Below, piece by piece: positions 11,523-24,300 of a DNA stretch of 64,000 bases. The notes beneath the pieces were generated by a model. The model searched no databases. It was not told where the DNA came from and worked only from the letters and a program-made list of their open reading frames with translations. The position numbers were made by a program, and so were the translations under genes. Within the stretch, counting starts at the first letter, position 1. The number at the start of each line of letters is the position of its first letter. This stretch comes from Lactifluus volemus (taxonomy: Eukaryota > Basidiomycota > Agaricomycetes > Russulales > Russulaceae), in assembly GCA_022376515.1 (NCBI GenBank), contig WTXI01000032.1:1-64000 (forward strand). The letters are read 5' to 3'.

Positions 11523-12911
11523 TAGGGACGACTCGGACACGGAATGGAATGGAGAAACACGTCGCGATAAAGAAGTCGATCGAGTCTGACATACGTTTCG
11601 CTGTGCCGAACACCTCCGTTCTTGCCTCAGTCTCAGTTCCGTCACGGATGGGAGACGAAGAGCGTGGGTTTTATCCTGAAGCTCAGAAAGGAACGACTCT
11701 GATACGGAGACTTAATGTACAATGTAACTGTTCCAGTTGTTTTTGTTAATCCCCTCCTTATTACATCAGAACGGATAGTCTCGTGTGCTAGTAACTCTCC
11801 GTTTGTACTCTAAATGGTTTATTGACCGGTTCTAACAGCTAGGCGTGTCTCGCGCGACAATTTCGAGGTTGCGGCCTAAACTAATTCCTTCCTTCACCAA
11901 ACCCTCACATTCATTTCTTCCATCACCTCTTGCTACGCCTCAACTAGGGCACGTCCACGACGCGTCGAATGCTGGACCCGTCACAAGGTCCGTCGATCAA
12001 CCCCCCTGGAAAGCCGTGCTATAGCCTGAGGCTCGGACGCGCAAGTGCCGTCCCCAGCGGCGAAAGTCGGAGTCGTTCCGCGGTGCTCAGGCTCCGACCA
12101 CCGCCTTACTAGTTAGCGACTCGGCGTCTCGACGGAACAACTACCAAATGAGAACAACCCTAAGAAATTTTATTAACAAGAAAGTTACCATGTCTTGGTG
12201 TGTGAGCGAGCTCGGACCGTTTTAAGGCTTTTTTTTGCTCAGAGTGGCCATAATTTACGTTATTATATCGCCTTGATGATCCTGATCCAGATAATGATAA
12301 TCTGTTGGATCATGGACTTGATCTGCCACAGCCTTCTGACTGCTATGCTACCATTTGTTGGATTTAAGCCAAGTATTACTGCAATTGGTGAGCAAGCGGT
12401 CTCATCCTGAACCTCGTGAAGGTATCTTTCTCACTTCAGTCTTTGCTTCAGTCTGGATTAAACTGTAGTAGTAGTATTATCCGCTTATTGATTTGTTTCG
12501 AAGTTCCGAAGGGCCCGTAACTCAAAAATCCGGACTCGGAAATCCTCCCGTTCCTAATACCGCCTGTCGTAGAGATGACTTGAGACACGTTCCCTTTCCC
12601 ATGCGATTTAGACGGGCCTCCGGAAAGTTCAATTGGACGTAAGTTTCCGACTCGGAAAAGTCCGGTTCCCTGTCTTTAATGTTTCTCACCAGCAGAGACA
12701 CAACCGTCAATGATGGAGAGTCGGAGAAATCTGATGTACCAGTGGCATGGCATGACAACACATAGGGACCTGTTCTAAGTGGCGCTGTGAACACTTCAAC
12801 TTCATCGAACGGCTCATAAAGCCAACTACTTTTTTACAAACTTTTCGTTCCCCGAACCTCTCAGGCTCCCGATTCTGCTCGTTCAGTTCTCATCGTCTCG
12901 CATCATAAACA
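11523..12911 (+). other. Frameshifted tail of copy 4 and shortened spacer before copy 5
   Basis: 11523-11715 is the out-of-frame remainder of the copy 4 tail. The spacer that follows lacks the exon-like block: at about 12015 the sequence jumps from CCCCCCTGGAAAGCCG straight to GCCTGAGGCTCGG. A few hundred bases present in the other spacers are therefore deleted. Confidence 0.6.
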
Positions 12912-14658
12912 ATGGTATCTTCCCCCGCATATGCTCTGGAGACCTATGGTTTGTACCATCCCTATTTACTAACACTGTGGATTAAGCTATCCCTACCTAG
13001 ATAATTTCTTGAAAGTGATGCACACCTTCGCGGGGCTGTATATGTGAGATTCCATGTTCACAGAGAGGATCTCCTTTGGCTCACATCTCGAATAGATGGG
13101 AATATCTCACTACGTTTGGTTTCGAATGGAATATTTACACGGGAAAGCGACCATGGAGATGGTCGTATATCCCATACATCGCCACAAGGTTATTGTGTCT
13201 TAGCTCCCTAATCGTCCTAGTTGTGGGAGTCAACCTTAAAAGGGAATTTAATTGTGATGTATGTCTGCTAGTTTTGTCCCATCGATGCCATATGCATACT
13301 CACTCTTACCCTATCCAGGCTTGGCTTCGTGGCATCGTGGTACGGCTTGTCGACTGCCCCTTCATGCTGATTGATATTTCCCAGATCACAGGTTGGCCTG
13401 CGGCAAGTGGTGCCTCATTTCTACTTCTGCTTCGGGCGTGAGTGATCTACCATCTCTTTTTCACGTCACGGTGATAAGGACCTCATCATCGATTAGAGTT
13501 GCGATATGGTCACTGGACCGTAGGGTCGTGGTATTTGCTACGCTTGTTTGGCTGTTCGGTTTTTCTGGGTCACTCTTTGGTAGGAGTTTCATAGGTTATC
13601 GTCCTCATTCGAGTCTCTAATCTCTTGAATTCTAGCCATTACAAGGGTACTCTTTTCCAAATCTCTGCGTTATAATATATCCTTAGTACTAATACTATGA
13701 ACTTTTCAGGGTCACAGCAAATGGTCCCCGCTGGTACAAACTTGTTCCCTGATGCAAGTTGGCACAGATGAGTACAAGTGGATTCTGATGACGGGATTCG
13801 TCGTGAATGTTACTTTGCTGGGAACTATGATTGTCGGCGTGATCCACAAGCGGCTCGATACACGTCTATGGAAGTTGCTGTATTACCAAGGCATGTTCTG
13901 GATATCTGCAGCTGTCTTCACGGAGGTGCCGGGTGTCGTATGTCATTCTTGTTCTGAATGTTACCTGGTTCACCGGATTGAGTCATTTTGCTTCACTATC
14001 CAGGTAATGCCCTTCCTAAACATCAATGGTGAGCAAATTGGACGTACTTGGAATGTGGTTATTCACGTATCGAATCACATTAACAGATCCTTGGAATATG
14101 GTCAGTGACGCTGGTTATCTTTTGTTGACTGTTGACTGAAAATTCTCGAAATGTAGATGTTCCAAGTTCCTCTGCGTATGTCCACGTCGTTGTTCCATTC
14201 TCGCAACTAACTTAACGCCCTTCTCGCTTGGACACCGGACAGTTGTCGTGCTGTACGTCAATGATTCAATTATTTCTCAACATTCTTATCTATAAGTATA
14301 CAGTGTTATTGCGTCTTCTCGGTCTTATCGAGATCTCTTCCAGCATGTCATAGAGTAAGGCTCCTCCTTCCTGACGCTGTTCGCGACCTCAGAATGACAC
14401 CTACACACTTACAGTGACTGCCAGTGTAATCACCATTCCCGTCCCCCGATTATTGGGAGTGATTCCCTACTGGTGATAGGGATGACACGGAGTGGAATGG
14501 AGAAACACGTCGCGATAAAGAAGACAATTGAGTCCGACATACGTTTCGCTGTGCCGAACACCTCCGTTCTTGCCTCAGTCTCAGTTCCGTCACGGATGGA
14601 AGATGAAGAGCGTGGGTTTTGTCCTGAAGCTCAGAAAAGGAACGATACGGAGGCTTAA
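12912..14658 (+). CDS. DUF6533 multi-pass membrane protein, array copy 5
   Basis: Intact 13-exon copy. Exon 1 encodes MVSSPAYALETY, then DNFLKVMHTFAGLYIWEY. Exon 3 has LSSLIVLVVGVNLKREFNCD, exon 5 ITGWPAASGAS, exon 6 AVAIWSLDRRVVVFATL; the microexon is CCATTACAAGG. Exon 8 starts GHSKWSPLVQTCSLMQVGTD, with one residue more before the helix than copy 1. The tail runs to PEAQKRNDTEA and TAA. It is the most diverged of the five near-identical copies in its cytoplasmic loop, and the one nearest the diverged copy 6. Confidence 0.82.
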
Positions 14659-16516
14659 TGTACAATGTAACTTGTTCTAGTTGGTTTTGTTAACCCCCAC
14701 CTTATTACGTTAGAATCGTGTTGCTAACTCTTCCGTTTCAATTGTACCTTAAATGGTTGATCGACCGGTTCTAACAGCTAGGCGTGTCTCGTGCGACAAT
14801 TTCGAGGTGGTTCCAGGTTCCGGCGTAGACTAATTCCCTCCTTCACCAACCCCCACATCCATTTCTTCCATCATCTTCTGCTACGCCTCAATCAAGGCAC
14901 ATCAGTAAATAGTGCAAAAACGTTTTCACTTTTGCAAGTAAAGAAGTGAAAAAGTGAAAAAAGGTAACTTTTATTTGTGCTATGGAATGCCTGTAAAATC
15001 ACTGGATTTGAAAATACAGCAGAAAGTATCTGGGGTAATTTTAGGTTACTTGTGCACTTTTGCTACTTTTTCCCTTTTTGGCTTGCTCGAGCAAGTCCAA
15101 AAACGTTTCGTGATGCACGTCCATGACGAGTCGATGGGGAAAAATGTCCTATACGAACATACCAAATTGACTTCGCGCTTGGTTAAGCCCTCTCTGACGT
15201 CGGCAAGCTAAAACTCTGTCTCCGCCCTGTGTAAATGCATCGCGCTCAGCCGCCGGCGGGGCCCGTCGCTCCCTGGAGAGCGGCACCATTCGACGTACAA
15301 ATACCGTTGAAGTTCCGCATGGCGTTCAAGTTCTCGCGAGGGAGGAGGAGCAGGCGCAGACTCGGAAATTAGATGCGTGTACAAAGTCAGGTAAGTGTGC
15401 CGTTAGTGACAATGAGCACTGGCAGGCCACTACCGTTTAGAACTGCGAGCGGTATAGGGGGACTCCGCCGCGCAGTGCCAGTGCCAGTGCTGCCGTCCCA
15501 GCAGCGAAAGTCGGAGTCCTTCTGCGGTGCTCCGGCCACCGCATTACTAGTTAACGATGACTCAAGAAAGTTACCATCTCTTGGTGAACTCGGATCTATT
15601 TTTGTTCAGTGGTCCAGAATTTTACGTTATTATTCGCCTTGATCGATAATGATAATCTGTTGCATCATGGACTTGATACGCCACAGCCTCCTTAGTGCTA
15701 TGCTACTATTTGTCTCCCCATTAGCGCCCATTCGATGTTATGAGGCCTATCTGAGACTGAGGAACAGCAATTTCTGATCTTCACCCGGTGGTGAAACACT
15801 TTTCTGTATGTAAGCCAAGTATTACTGTAATTTGTGAGCAAGCGGTGTCATCCTGAACCTCGTGAAGGTATCTTTTTCGCTCCAGTCTATAGTACTATCC
15901 GCTTGTTGACATGTTTTGAAGTTCCGAAAATTCCGAAACCCAAAAACCCGGACTTGGAAAATCCTCCACTTTCTAGACGAATAGTACCGCACATCGTAGA
16001 GATAACTTGATACCTTTTCAGTTCCCTTTCCCCTGCGTTTAGACGGGCCTCCGGGAAATTGGACGTATTGTTTCCGACTCGGGAAATTCCGGTTCCCGGT
16101 CTTTAAATGTTTCTCTCGCGGGTTTCTCACCAGGGCAGAGACCCCTAAAAATTGTAAAGTTGTTCAGGTCGGAGGCGCATCAAATTCTGAACGGTACACG
16201 TACTCTCACGACATCCGCATCTGAACAACTTGAACTTCAAACATGCACTGGGTGGATGATCGAGTTATTTGTCTTTCGTTATGTAGCGATTCCAGAACGT
16301 CAAGTCATCAAAAGATGCAGATCCACACCTACTGGTTTTTTGTTCTATGCGATTGAACGTTTCAACGGTTTTGGCTCATAAAGCCCATGGTCCGCCGTTT
16401 TTTTTCTGGCCCACCTAACGAATATACCCCATCAAAGCTTGGTACTTCACCGATCCCTTCTTCCCAACACCTATCCTCTCACTTCCGGTCGTTGTTGCAG
16501 TCTCCCATAACAATCA
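14659..16516 (+). other. Enlarged spacer between copies 5 and 6
   Basis: The left part matches the array spacers up to 14900. An AT-rich insertion follows, after which spacer homology resumes at 15119 but is markedly diverged. The exon-like block is recognisable (15270-15390, including PLKFRMAFKFSRG and donor GTCAG/GTAAGTG). No complete gene is supported. The stretch just before copy 6 is not closely alignable to the other promoters. Confidence 0.5.
14901..15114. mobile_element. Candidate small non-autonomous insertion (MITE-like)
   Basis: A 214-base AT-rich segment interrupts spacer sequence continuous in the other units. It is flanked on both sides by GCAC (14897-14900 and 15115-15118), as expected of a 4-base target duplication. 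The ends are ATCA...TGAT, a short terminal inverted repeat. Inside, CAAAAACGTTT occurs near each end, and there is a perfect 14-base palindrome CTTGCTCGAGCAAG (15082-15095). It has no coding capacity. The short terminal repeat makes the class uncertain; it could also be a filler insertion. Confidence 0.5.
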
Positions 16517-18209
16517 ATGTCCGGGATAGCTTCCACTGGCGTCGGGAGTGAACCGAAGACGTACGGTTTGTACCGTCCATATTTTCCTTCTCATAACATC
16601 GTGGATTGAATTATCCCTGCCCAGATCATTACTTGAAAATGCTGCACGCCTTTGCGGGGCTGTACATGTGAGATCCCGCGTGCACCCAGAGGATCACTTT
16701 TGACTCACATCTCGGATAGATGGGAATATTTTACTACACTTGATTTTGAATGGGAAGTGTACACGGGAAGACGACCATGGAGATGGTCGCTTATCCCATA
16801 CATCACCACAAGGACATTGTCCCTTATTTCTATCATTATCGCCCTCGCGGAAGCCAGCGTTACAACGGGAATCAATTGTGAGGTACATCTGCTAGTTTTG
16901 TGCCGTCAATGTCATGGGCATACCCATTCTTACGTTTCGTAGGCTTGGCTTCGTTCTGTCGTAGTATGACTTCTCAGTTACCCCTTCCTCCACGTGCATG
17001 CTGACCGATATTTCCCAGGTCACGGCTTGGCTTGGAGCAAGTGGTGCTTCATTTCTTCTTCTGCTCCGGGCGTGAGTGATCTGCTATCTATTGGCATGTC
17101 ATAGCGATAAGCCCCTCATCTTCGATTAGAGTTGGAATATGGGGACTGGACCGCAGGGTCGTGACAATTGCTGTGCCCTTTTGGCTGGTCGATTTGACCG
17201 CGGCACTCTATGGTAGGAGGTTCATGGGTTTCCATAGTCGAGTCTCTAATCTCTTGATCCCCAGCCATGACAAGGGTTCTTCTTTCCAAATTTCTGCCTA
17301 TAACCGTAACTAATACTACGAATTGCTCAGGGCCGCAGTCAATGGTCTCCGCTTGTACAAACTTGTGTCTTGCGTGGAACAGAGGAGTACAAGTGGAGCT
17401 TGTTGATGAGACTCATCGTGGATTGTGTTTTGTTGGGAATTATGATTTCCGGTGTGCTTTACAAGCGGAATGGGACACATCTATGGAACATGCTGTTTAT
17501 TCAAGGCTTGTTCTGGATTTCTGCCTCTATCTTGTTAGAGTTTCCGACTGTGGTATGTCATCCGAGTCCTCGTTCTAACGTTTCCTGGCTCTCTGGATTG
17601 ACTCATGTTTCTTCACCATCCAGATAATGCCCTTCATAAACACCAATGGTGAGCAATTTGGACGTACTCGTAATTCGTTTATTCATGCATCGAATCACAT
17701 CAACAGACACTTGGAATGTGGTCAGTGGCACTAGTTACTTTTCGTTGACTTTTCGCTAAACGGTCTCGAAATGTAGATGTTCCAATATCCTCTGCGTATG
17801 TCGAGGTCACTGTTCCATTAGCGCGACTAACTTTACGTCCTGCTGGCTTGGACACACATGACAGTTATCTCGGTGTGCGGTCATCTCATTATTCTTAGTA
17901 ATCCACTTCTTTCTAGAAATTGTTAACCACATACACAGGGTCATCGCGTCTTCTCGGTCCTATCGAGATCTCTTCCGGCATTTTTCAGAGTAAGGCTTCT
18001 TTCACTGACCCTCCAATTTCGTGATCTCAGCATGACATTAATACGGTAATAGTGATAAGCGTTCGCCTCTGCGGCGTTCTGGGAGTATTCCCCTGCGCGC
18101 GCCCGCAGTACCACGGAATGGATCGGACGTACAGTTTGCCAAGGTCGAGTTGGACCTAGGTTTCTTTGAGCTGAGTGGCTCATCGCCACCACGGGTGGAA
18201 GAAGCCTGA
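16517..18209 (+). CDS. DUF6533 multi-pass membrane protein, diverged copy 6
   Basis: Same 13-exon architecture as copies 1-5, but with many amino acid changes. The start is MSGIASTGVGSEPKTY, then DHYLKMLHAFAGLYIWEYFT (DUF6533 motif) and LDFEWEVYTGRRPWRWS. Next are a helix SLISIIIALAEA, exon 4 AWLRSVV, FLLLLRAVGIWGLDRRVV, the 11-base exon CCATGACAAGG, and exon 8 with DCVLLGIMISGVLYKR. The ending after SYRDLFRHF differs: DKRSPLRRSGSIPL and on to GSSPPRVEEA, TGA at 18207-18209. The retained intron positions show common descent with the array. Being single and distant, it may be the older locus from which the array arose, or an older duplicate. Confidence 0.8.
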
Positions 18210-18835
18210 GAGAGTGGACTCTATTCCGAACTTTAGAACAAGGACAGACATGTCGGTGCGACCAACATACGGACACAAGTAACTACGGACTCCGGACTCA
18301 TCTCATGACATCAGCCTGAGAATAAATTATCTCGCGGGGGTAGTGTCGTAGTACTGGGATTTTTTCAGCTTCTTTCCGTTGGTATTCACTAGATTGGTTT
18401 CCTTCTACTTTGGTACGGTGCTACTACTACTACTAGGACGTTCAACGTTTGTGCCGCCGTCGCGCGCGCACATGGACACTTTCAAGTTTTCCTTTTCCCC
18501 ATTCGCACGTTTATTAGTTTGACTTGTGCCCTTAGGGCCTTATATATTATCCCTCCTTCACGCGCAGACTCCGCATACGGCACGCGAGTGACCAAGACAT
18601 GTACTAGTAGGCCTAGAATGATCAATCGTAGGCAACACCTCGTCAGGGCCTTTGCGTACAATGTCTCACGCAAGAGCCATATTAGCGATACAATTGAACT
18701 TCGTAAGATTCATCTGCATGTATGGAGGGTTATTACAGTAGACTTGACAGGCTTGTGATGCGTGGGAATTTATCGGACAGCGGTTCCGGACGAGACCGCC
18801 GACGCCAACACATACCGACCACGACAACGACCGCG
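18210..18835. other. Intergenic, between DUF6533 copy 6 and ATP4
   Basis: No gene seen. A short ACT/TAC microsatellite lies at about 18420-18436. The right half should contain the ATP4 promoter. Confidence 0.6.
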
Positions 18836-19962
18836 ATGGCCTCGAGAATCGCTTTAAACACCCTCCGCGCATCCTGTATGTCCAACCTCTCAATACCTTC
18901 TCTTCGTCAACTTATTGTTTTTATCTTCGCTGTAGCCTCGCGCGCACGGCCCCATGCGGTCGTCCCCCAAATCCTCTCAACGTACGTGTCTCGTTTGCTC
19001 GGACTTTACGCACACAGAGATATAAATCTACTCACGGCCCTCTCCTTCTGTAGCCGTACGATGTCCTCGCCTTCTTCCCCGCCCCCGCCCGCTGAGCGCG
19101 CCACCGAAATTATCGACAAGCTGCCTTCGCATCCGAGCCTGGTCACCAAGACTGGCACGGCCATCCTCGGCAGCGGCCTTCTTGCCACCGCCATCTCACA
19201 AGAACTCTACGTGTTTAATGAGGAGACGGTCATCGCTGTTGGAACCTTCATCCTCTTTGGTTATATCGCCAAGGTGCGTCCACTCACCTGGCGTCTAAAC
19301 TTCCTTTTTTTTTTCTTCTTCTTCTTCTGTGGTTTATATGCTATTCCTTTCTCGTATGAAAATGTCACTCCATGCTGATCGAGATGCACATCTGCGTAAA
19401 CACAGTCCATCCGCATGCCATATAAGGAGTGGGCCGAGAACCACATTGCTCGCATCAAAGGTGTGCTTGACGGCGCGCGTGCCGAACATACACAGGCAGT
19501 GAAAGACCGCATCGATGAAGTTGGCCAAATGAAGGACGTCGTCTCGCTCACTGAGGGTCTCTTTACCCTTTCCAAGGTCCGTCGGTCCCCATTCCCCGCC
19601 CTAGTGGCGCTCACCATACTCATACCTCGTGGACTTTTCTCGTCTCGGTACAGGAGACTGCACAGCTCGAGGCGGATGCGTTTGTGCGGCGTCAACGCGT
19701 TGCGCTCGCCGCTGAGCTCAAGTCGGTGCTCGATAGTTGGGTACGCTTCGAACAGCAAGAAAAAGAGAATGAGCAGGCTCGCCTCGTCAAGTCCGTCGTT
19801 GACAACGTGCTGAAGAACATCTCTGAGGAAAGGACTCAAAGGGATGTTATGGCTTGGGCTGTGTCCGAGGTCGAGCGTGAGTCCTTCTCCCCCATCTCAG
19901 GTCTTTTACGATTGTTGACAATTTACGATGCTGTAGAACTCGTCAAGAATAAGGCTATATAA
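18836..19962 (+). CDS. ATP4: ATP synthase subunit 4 (subunit b), mitochondrial
   Basis: Subunit b of the mitochondrial F1Fo ATP synthase, part of the peripheral stalk that holds F1 against the Fo rotor in the inner membrane. Six exons by eye: 18836-18875, 18936-18981, 19054-19273, 19406-19576, 19654-19876, 19937-19962. The first two encode an arginine- and serine-rich mitochondrial presequence (MASRIALNTLRASSRARPH). The mature part has LPSHPSLVTKTGTAILGSGL, the membrane hairpin up to FILFGYIAK, then a long charged helical stalk (EWAENHIARIKGVL, RLVKSVVDNVLKNISEE) and ends QLVKNKAI. The length of about 240 residues suits the family. The final exon is only 26 bases. Recognition is by overall family resemblance. 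Confidence 0.88.
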
Positions 19963-21374
19963 CCTCAAGGTGGTCGTTCGAGCCAAAATACATAGATAGA
20001 ATGAAAGTTTGATATACTTTTGTTTGACAAAACTCTAAAGAAGCCTGAGGGCGGGTGTGGACGAGGACCTCGGCACGTACCCCCGCCTCATCACACTGTC
20101 TATTTCTCTTTCGGTCCAACCTGCGCTACGAGAAAAATGTTGCAACACGTTGCTCGCCGTCCGTCCTAGCATTACAATGCTTCTATAGGGCAACGGTCAA
20201 TTACGCCAGCAAATACTAGCTCACCCATCGTCATTCATTCCAGTGAGCTTGGGGGAGCCAGCTCATCCCCCGACTGGCAATTCATCGATCGACTTTGCTC
20301 AGAGGACAAGGTCGTTGAACAGAAGACGTTCTGAAAAAGAACTTGCGCCGAAGCTACTGATATACAGCAACGGAAAAATAGTCAGTTTTAACGATTTTTA
20401 CCTTTGCGGCAGAGAAGCGACATTGCTGTGCCTTTTCTTGTTTGTCTCACCCTTCCGTTACGCCCTCTCGCTTCCCATCTCGGCGGTCGGCATTTAGATT
20501 GCGGCGAACGAGTCGTAGCCCGAGATGCGGGTCGCTGATCACTGCGTCCTTCTCGGACGGGTGGGAGAAAATCTAGGACTATATAGCTTGAGATCCCAGG
20601 ACGATCAAGCGTGTCTTTGTGAGCCACGGCATCAGCGGACCTAGGGCATATTGCGGCCATACACGCGTATTATACACACACTCCTCGTCAATCTTGGTGA
20701 TCTACGCCGCTCTGTAGATGGGCGTGTGCAACTGATGGCCCGTCCGATGAGGGGTGAAGAGGCTGTCAAGGACTCGGAGGTGTCGACTTGCCGACCGACG
20801 GGGGACAAGTTCCGAGTCAGCAGTCGGGCATGGGCAAGATGGGAAGACACGATCGAACTCGAACACAGCCCAGTTCAATGTGGAACTACGGCACTCAACT
20901 TGAGCTACCATGGACGACAGTCCAACGAAAAGTTACAAGGGGTTTGATTTTGGGGATTTGCATCAACTTAACATTAAGAGAAAGGCGAGCCCCGGGCCTG
21001 TGGGACCACAAGGACAATCCAAAGGCTCTCGTCAATCACGTGACAGATTTGCCGTTTCAACAGTTGGTACCAACAGCACTGGCTGCCACTCGCGAGAGGT
21101 CTTGTAAAAGTTAGCGTGTAGGAAAGGTTCGGGGATGTAAGGGGAGAATAGGGGACTGTCACTTGTCTAAGTTAGTTGAGTGAGCAAGCACGTGCTTGCG
21201 CACTTTCAGGACTGGCACGAATTGAACGTACGCTTGAGCGGTTGACGTCCAAGACTTATATGGAAACAGCCTGACGCCGTGACTCGGAGTGCGAGGGCAA
21301 ATAAACGCCAGTCACAGGCGCCACATTCCCACTCGCTCGCTCGTCCCATCATATCTTCAAAACCAAATCGAAAT
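19963..21374. other. Intergenic, no gene recognised
   Basis: About 1.4 kb without a supportable gene. Open frames here are short and overlap on both strands without recognisable motifs or consistent splice signals. The last 200 bases precede the NLR gene. Confidence 0.55.
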
Positions 21375-24300
21375 ATGTCGTCCATTTGGAGGAAACGCGT
21401 TCCAAACTCCCGTAATCCCGAGTCCAGCAATGATCACCCAATCTGTATGTACCACTTTAATCTGTCGTTTCCAATCGCTCACGAGTGCCTTATCAAGCTG
21501 CTGATCCTACCAACCCTGCCCCATCGGAGCCGATCGCTCGAGGGACTGACCTTGTGATTAGCGCGATAGAGCCAACTCTTGCCGCATTGAAGGAGCTCAG
21601 TTCCTTGGCTAAAGAGATACCCTATATCTCTCCAGCCGCGGGCCTCATTCTCCAGGCTCTCAAAATGTGGGATGTGAGTGCCCCGTTTGACCTTAAACAT
21701 ATTTCGTGTTGATGATAGTATAAAAGGAGGTCAAGCAGTTCAAGGGAGAGTGGAAACTGGTGATGGAGAAACTAGCGAAAGTTGGGAGTGTCGTTGTCAA
21801 TGTCGGTAATATGTGCCGAAACCATGGTTTGAACGTAGAAGAACTGCCATCCGACCTCCTCGCTATCCTTGGGTCCTTTCAGAGGTGCTCTTTCCATTTA
21901 CTGAATATGTCCTGGTCTAATTCAAGTCAAGCGAGTTGCAGGGGATTGAGGCCGCGCTAAAGCAATGTGCTGAAGTGAAAGGAATCAAGATGGTCCTTCT
22001 TCGTAACGGTTTATTGAAGAAGGTCAAGGAATATGATGCAAAATTGTCAGTCATTCTTCAAGTGAACCAGGTCTGTCGGAAGCACTATCATCCCTTTCGC
22101 TCGTTCAAAACGTTTCTGCAGGCCAACCTGAACTTTTTCGTTGTCTTCTCACAACTCACTCAAGAACTAGAAGGTGGGTGGCCACGAGATACTCGGGGTC
22201 GTGATCTGACAAGGAGCACACAGCAATCATCAGAGGATTGCCTTACGCAGGAGGCTGGCCATTCGGCGATAAGCGCTGTCTCGAAGGCACACGCCAAGAT
22301 TTTCTCGAGTACATCTTCGAGTGGGTCGGGAATCCCGAATCTGAACGTACCCTCGTCATCCTCGGCCAGGCAGGCACCGGAAAGTCTTCGATTGCACATG
22401 AAGTCGCACGTAGGTTCAAGAAGTCGTGTCTCGGCTCTTACTTTGCTTTTCGGCGGGGGGAAGGGTCCAAAGGCAAGGCATACCAGCTCTTCACGACACT
22501 TGCACGCGATCTCTCCGATCACAACCCTGCATTCAAGCTCGCCCTTGGGAAGGCCATTAAGAAGGATTCATCTCTTTGTAACACTCGAGACTATCCTACA
22601 CTTTTTGAATGCCTCCTCCTTGAACCGCTCAAGAACATGAAATTTGACGACCCAATCCTTATCGTTATCGACGCGTTGGACGAGAGTGGAGATTCGATCA
22701 ACAAAAAAGGATTACACACTTTTCTCGCTCGTCACCTCTCCGCACTGCCGTCGAACTTCCGTATTCTCATAACCTCGAGGCCAGAGAATGGCATCGAACC
22801 AGCATTCGCCAATACATTATCTGTCCGCACCCTCTTCATAAATGATGCCGAACTAGCCAAGACGGAGCAAGATATTGGCGTGTATCTTCGAAGCGAGCTG
22901 CCTCCGGCCGTATTCGAAGACCATGGTGTCAAACTGACGAAGGCGGCAGAGGGTGTCTTTCAATGGGCAGCCGTTGCATGCGGATTCATAAATAGCTCTG
23001 CCAGTCTTGGCCTTAGCAAGACACAGTGCGTAGATCGCCTGTTGGGACACACTCGAGGTCAGACTGGACAAGGACCGTTGGACAACTTATACGAAGATAT
23101 TCTCAGGGAGTACTTCAAATCGCCTGAAGCACAGGGTCTATTTCGGTCCGTGATGGGACAGCTTCTTGCTGCGGTCCAGCCTTTCTCTATCCATTCCCTG
23201 ATCACTCTGCGACACCATGCATCCAATGATGACCCCGATGATTCCGAGCTTGTTCTTGGAATTCTCTCTTACCTCGGCTCGCTACTGAGCAACGTGACGT
23301 CATCCGATCGAACGCTGCCAATCGTTCCTCTCCATACCTCATTCTACGACTTTCTGACAAATAAGGAGAGTGATATGTTTTACGTCGACCTCGACGATGC
23401 CCACCATCAATTGGCACATTCTTGCCTTGGATTAATGCTGGATAAACTTAAATTCAACATTTGCGAATTGGAGTCGTCATATCTTGCCAACAGCGATGTT
23501 CCAGACATCGAATCTCGAATCCTCACACACATTCCACCTGCTATATCGTATGCCTGCGTTTACTGGGACAAGCATTTAGAACGACTCGCTTTCGAGCATG
23601 ATCTATTCACGAAACTTCAATTCCTGTTTGAGGACAAGTTTCTCTTTTGGCTGGAAGTTCTTAGCGTGAAGAACAGTGTGGGTATGGCTTTTCCAGCATT
23701 GTCATCTCTGGTGTCATGGTTGCAACGGGAGGTAGGTGTATCGCATGATTTCATCGAACCTGTAGTGACTTTTGCGTAAAACTGAAATAGGGATCACAAA
23801 CAAGGATAATGAATTTGTTGGAATTGGTGAAGGACGCGTCCAGATTTGTGCGGTACTTCGGAATGGCGGTAGCAAGGAGTGCTCCACATATCTATGTCTC
23901 TGCGCTCCCTTTCGCCCCAACCTCTTCCCGTGTCGTTATTCAATACTTTCACCGATTTGCTCACACATTGAGCTTTGAACGCGGGCGGTTGTCTCACTGG
24001 CCAGCACTGGAAATGACGATTAACGCACATGACAACGACGTCAATTCTGTTGCATTCTCACCGGACGGACAGCATATCGCATCGGCCTCGTACGATCACA
24101 CGATTCGCGTGTGGGATGTGGCAACAGGGCAGATCATAGCGGGCCCATTTACTGGGCACACCTCTTCTGTCTTTTCTGTTGCATTCTCGCCGGATGGACA
24201 GCGTATTGCATCAGCCTCGGGAGATTGCACGATTTGTGTGTGGGATGCGGCAACTGGACAGGTCGTAGCGGGCCCGTTACACACCGATTGGGTCGTTTCT

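Larger units (their letters stand above)
1..18209 (+). repeat. Tandem array of DUF6533 membrane-protein units
   Basis: Five head-to-tail units of roughly 2.9-3.1 kb share gene and spacer sequence almost base for base. The marker TTGGTGTGTGAGCGAGCTCGG or close variants recurs near 3108, 6202, 9282 and 12197, with its start cut off at base 1. A sixth unit from about 15.1 kb is clearly diverged but alignable throughout, and carries a similar but shorter marker near 15579. All copies lie on the + strand. The spacer before copy 5 is shortened by an internal deletion near 12015, and the spacer before copy 6 is lengthened by an AT-rich insertion. This looks like unequal-crossover amplification of an older single-copy gene represented by copy 6. 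Confidence 0.92.
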
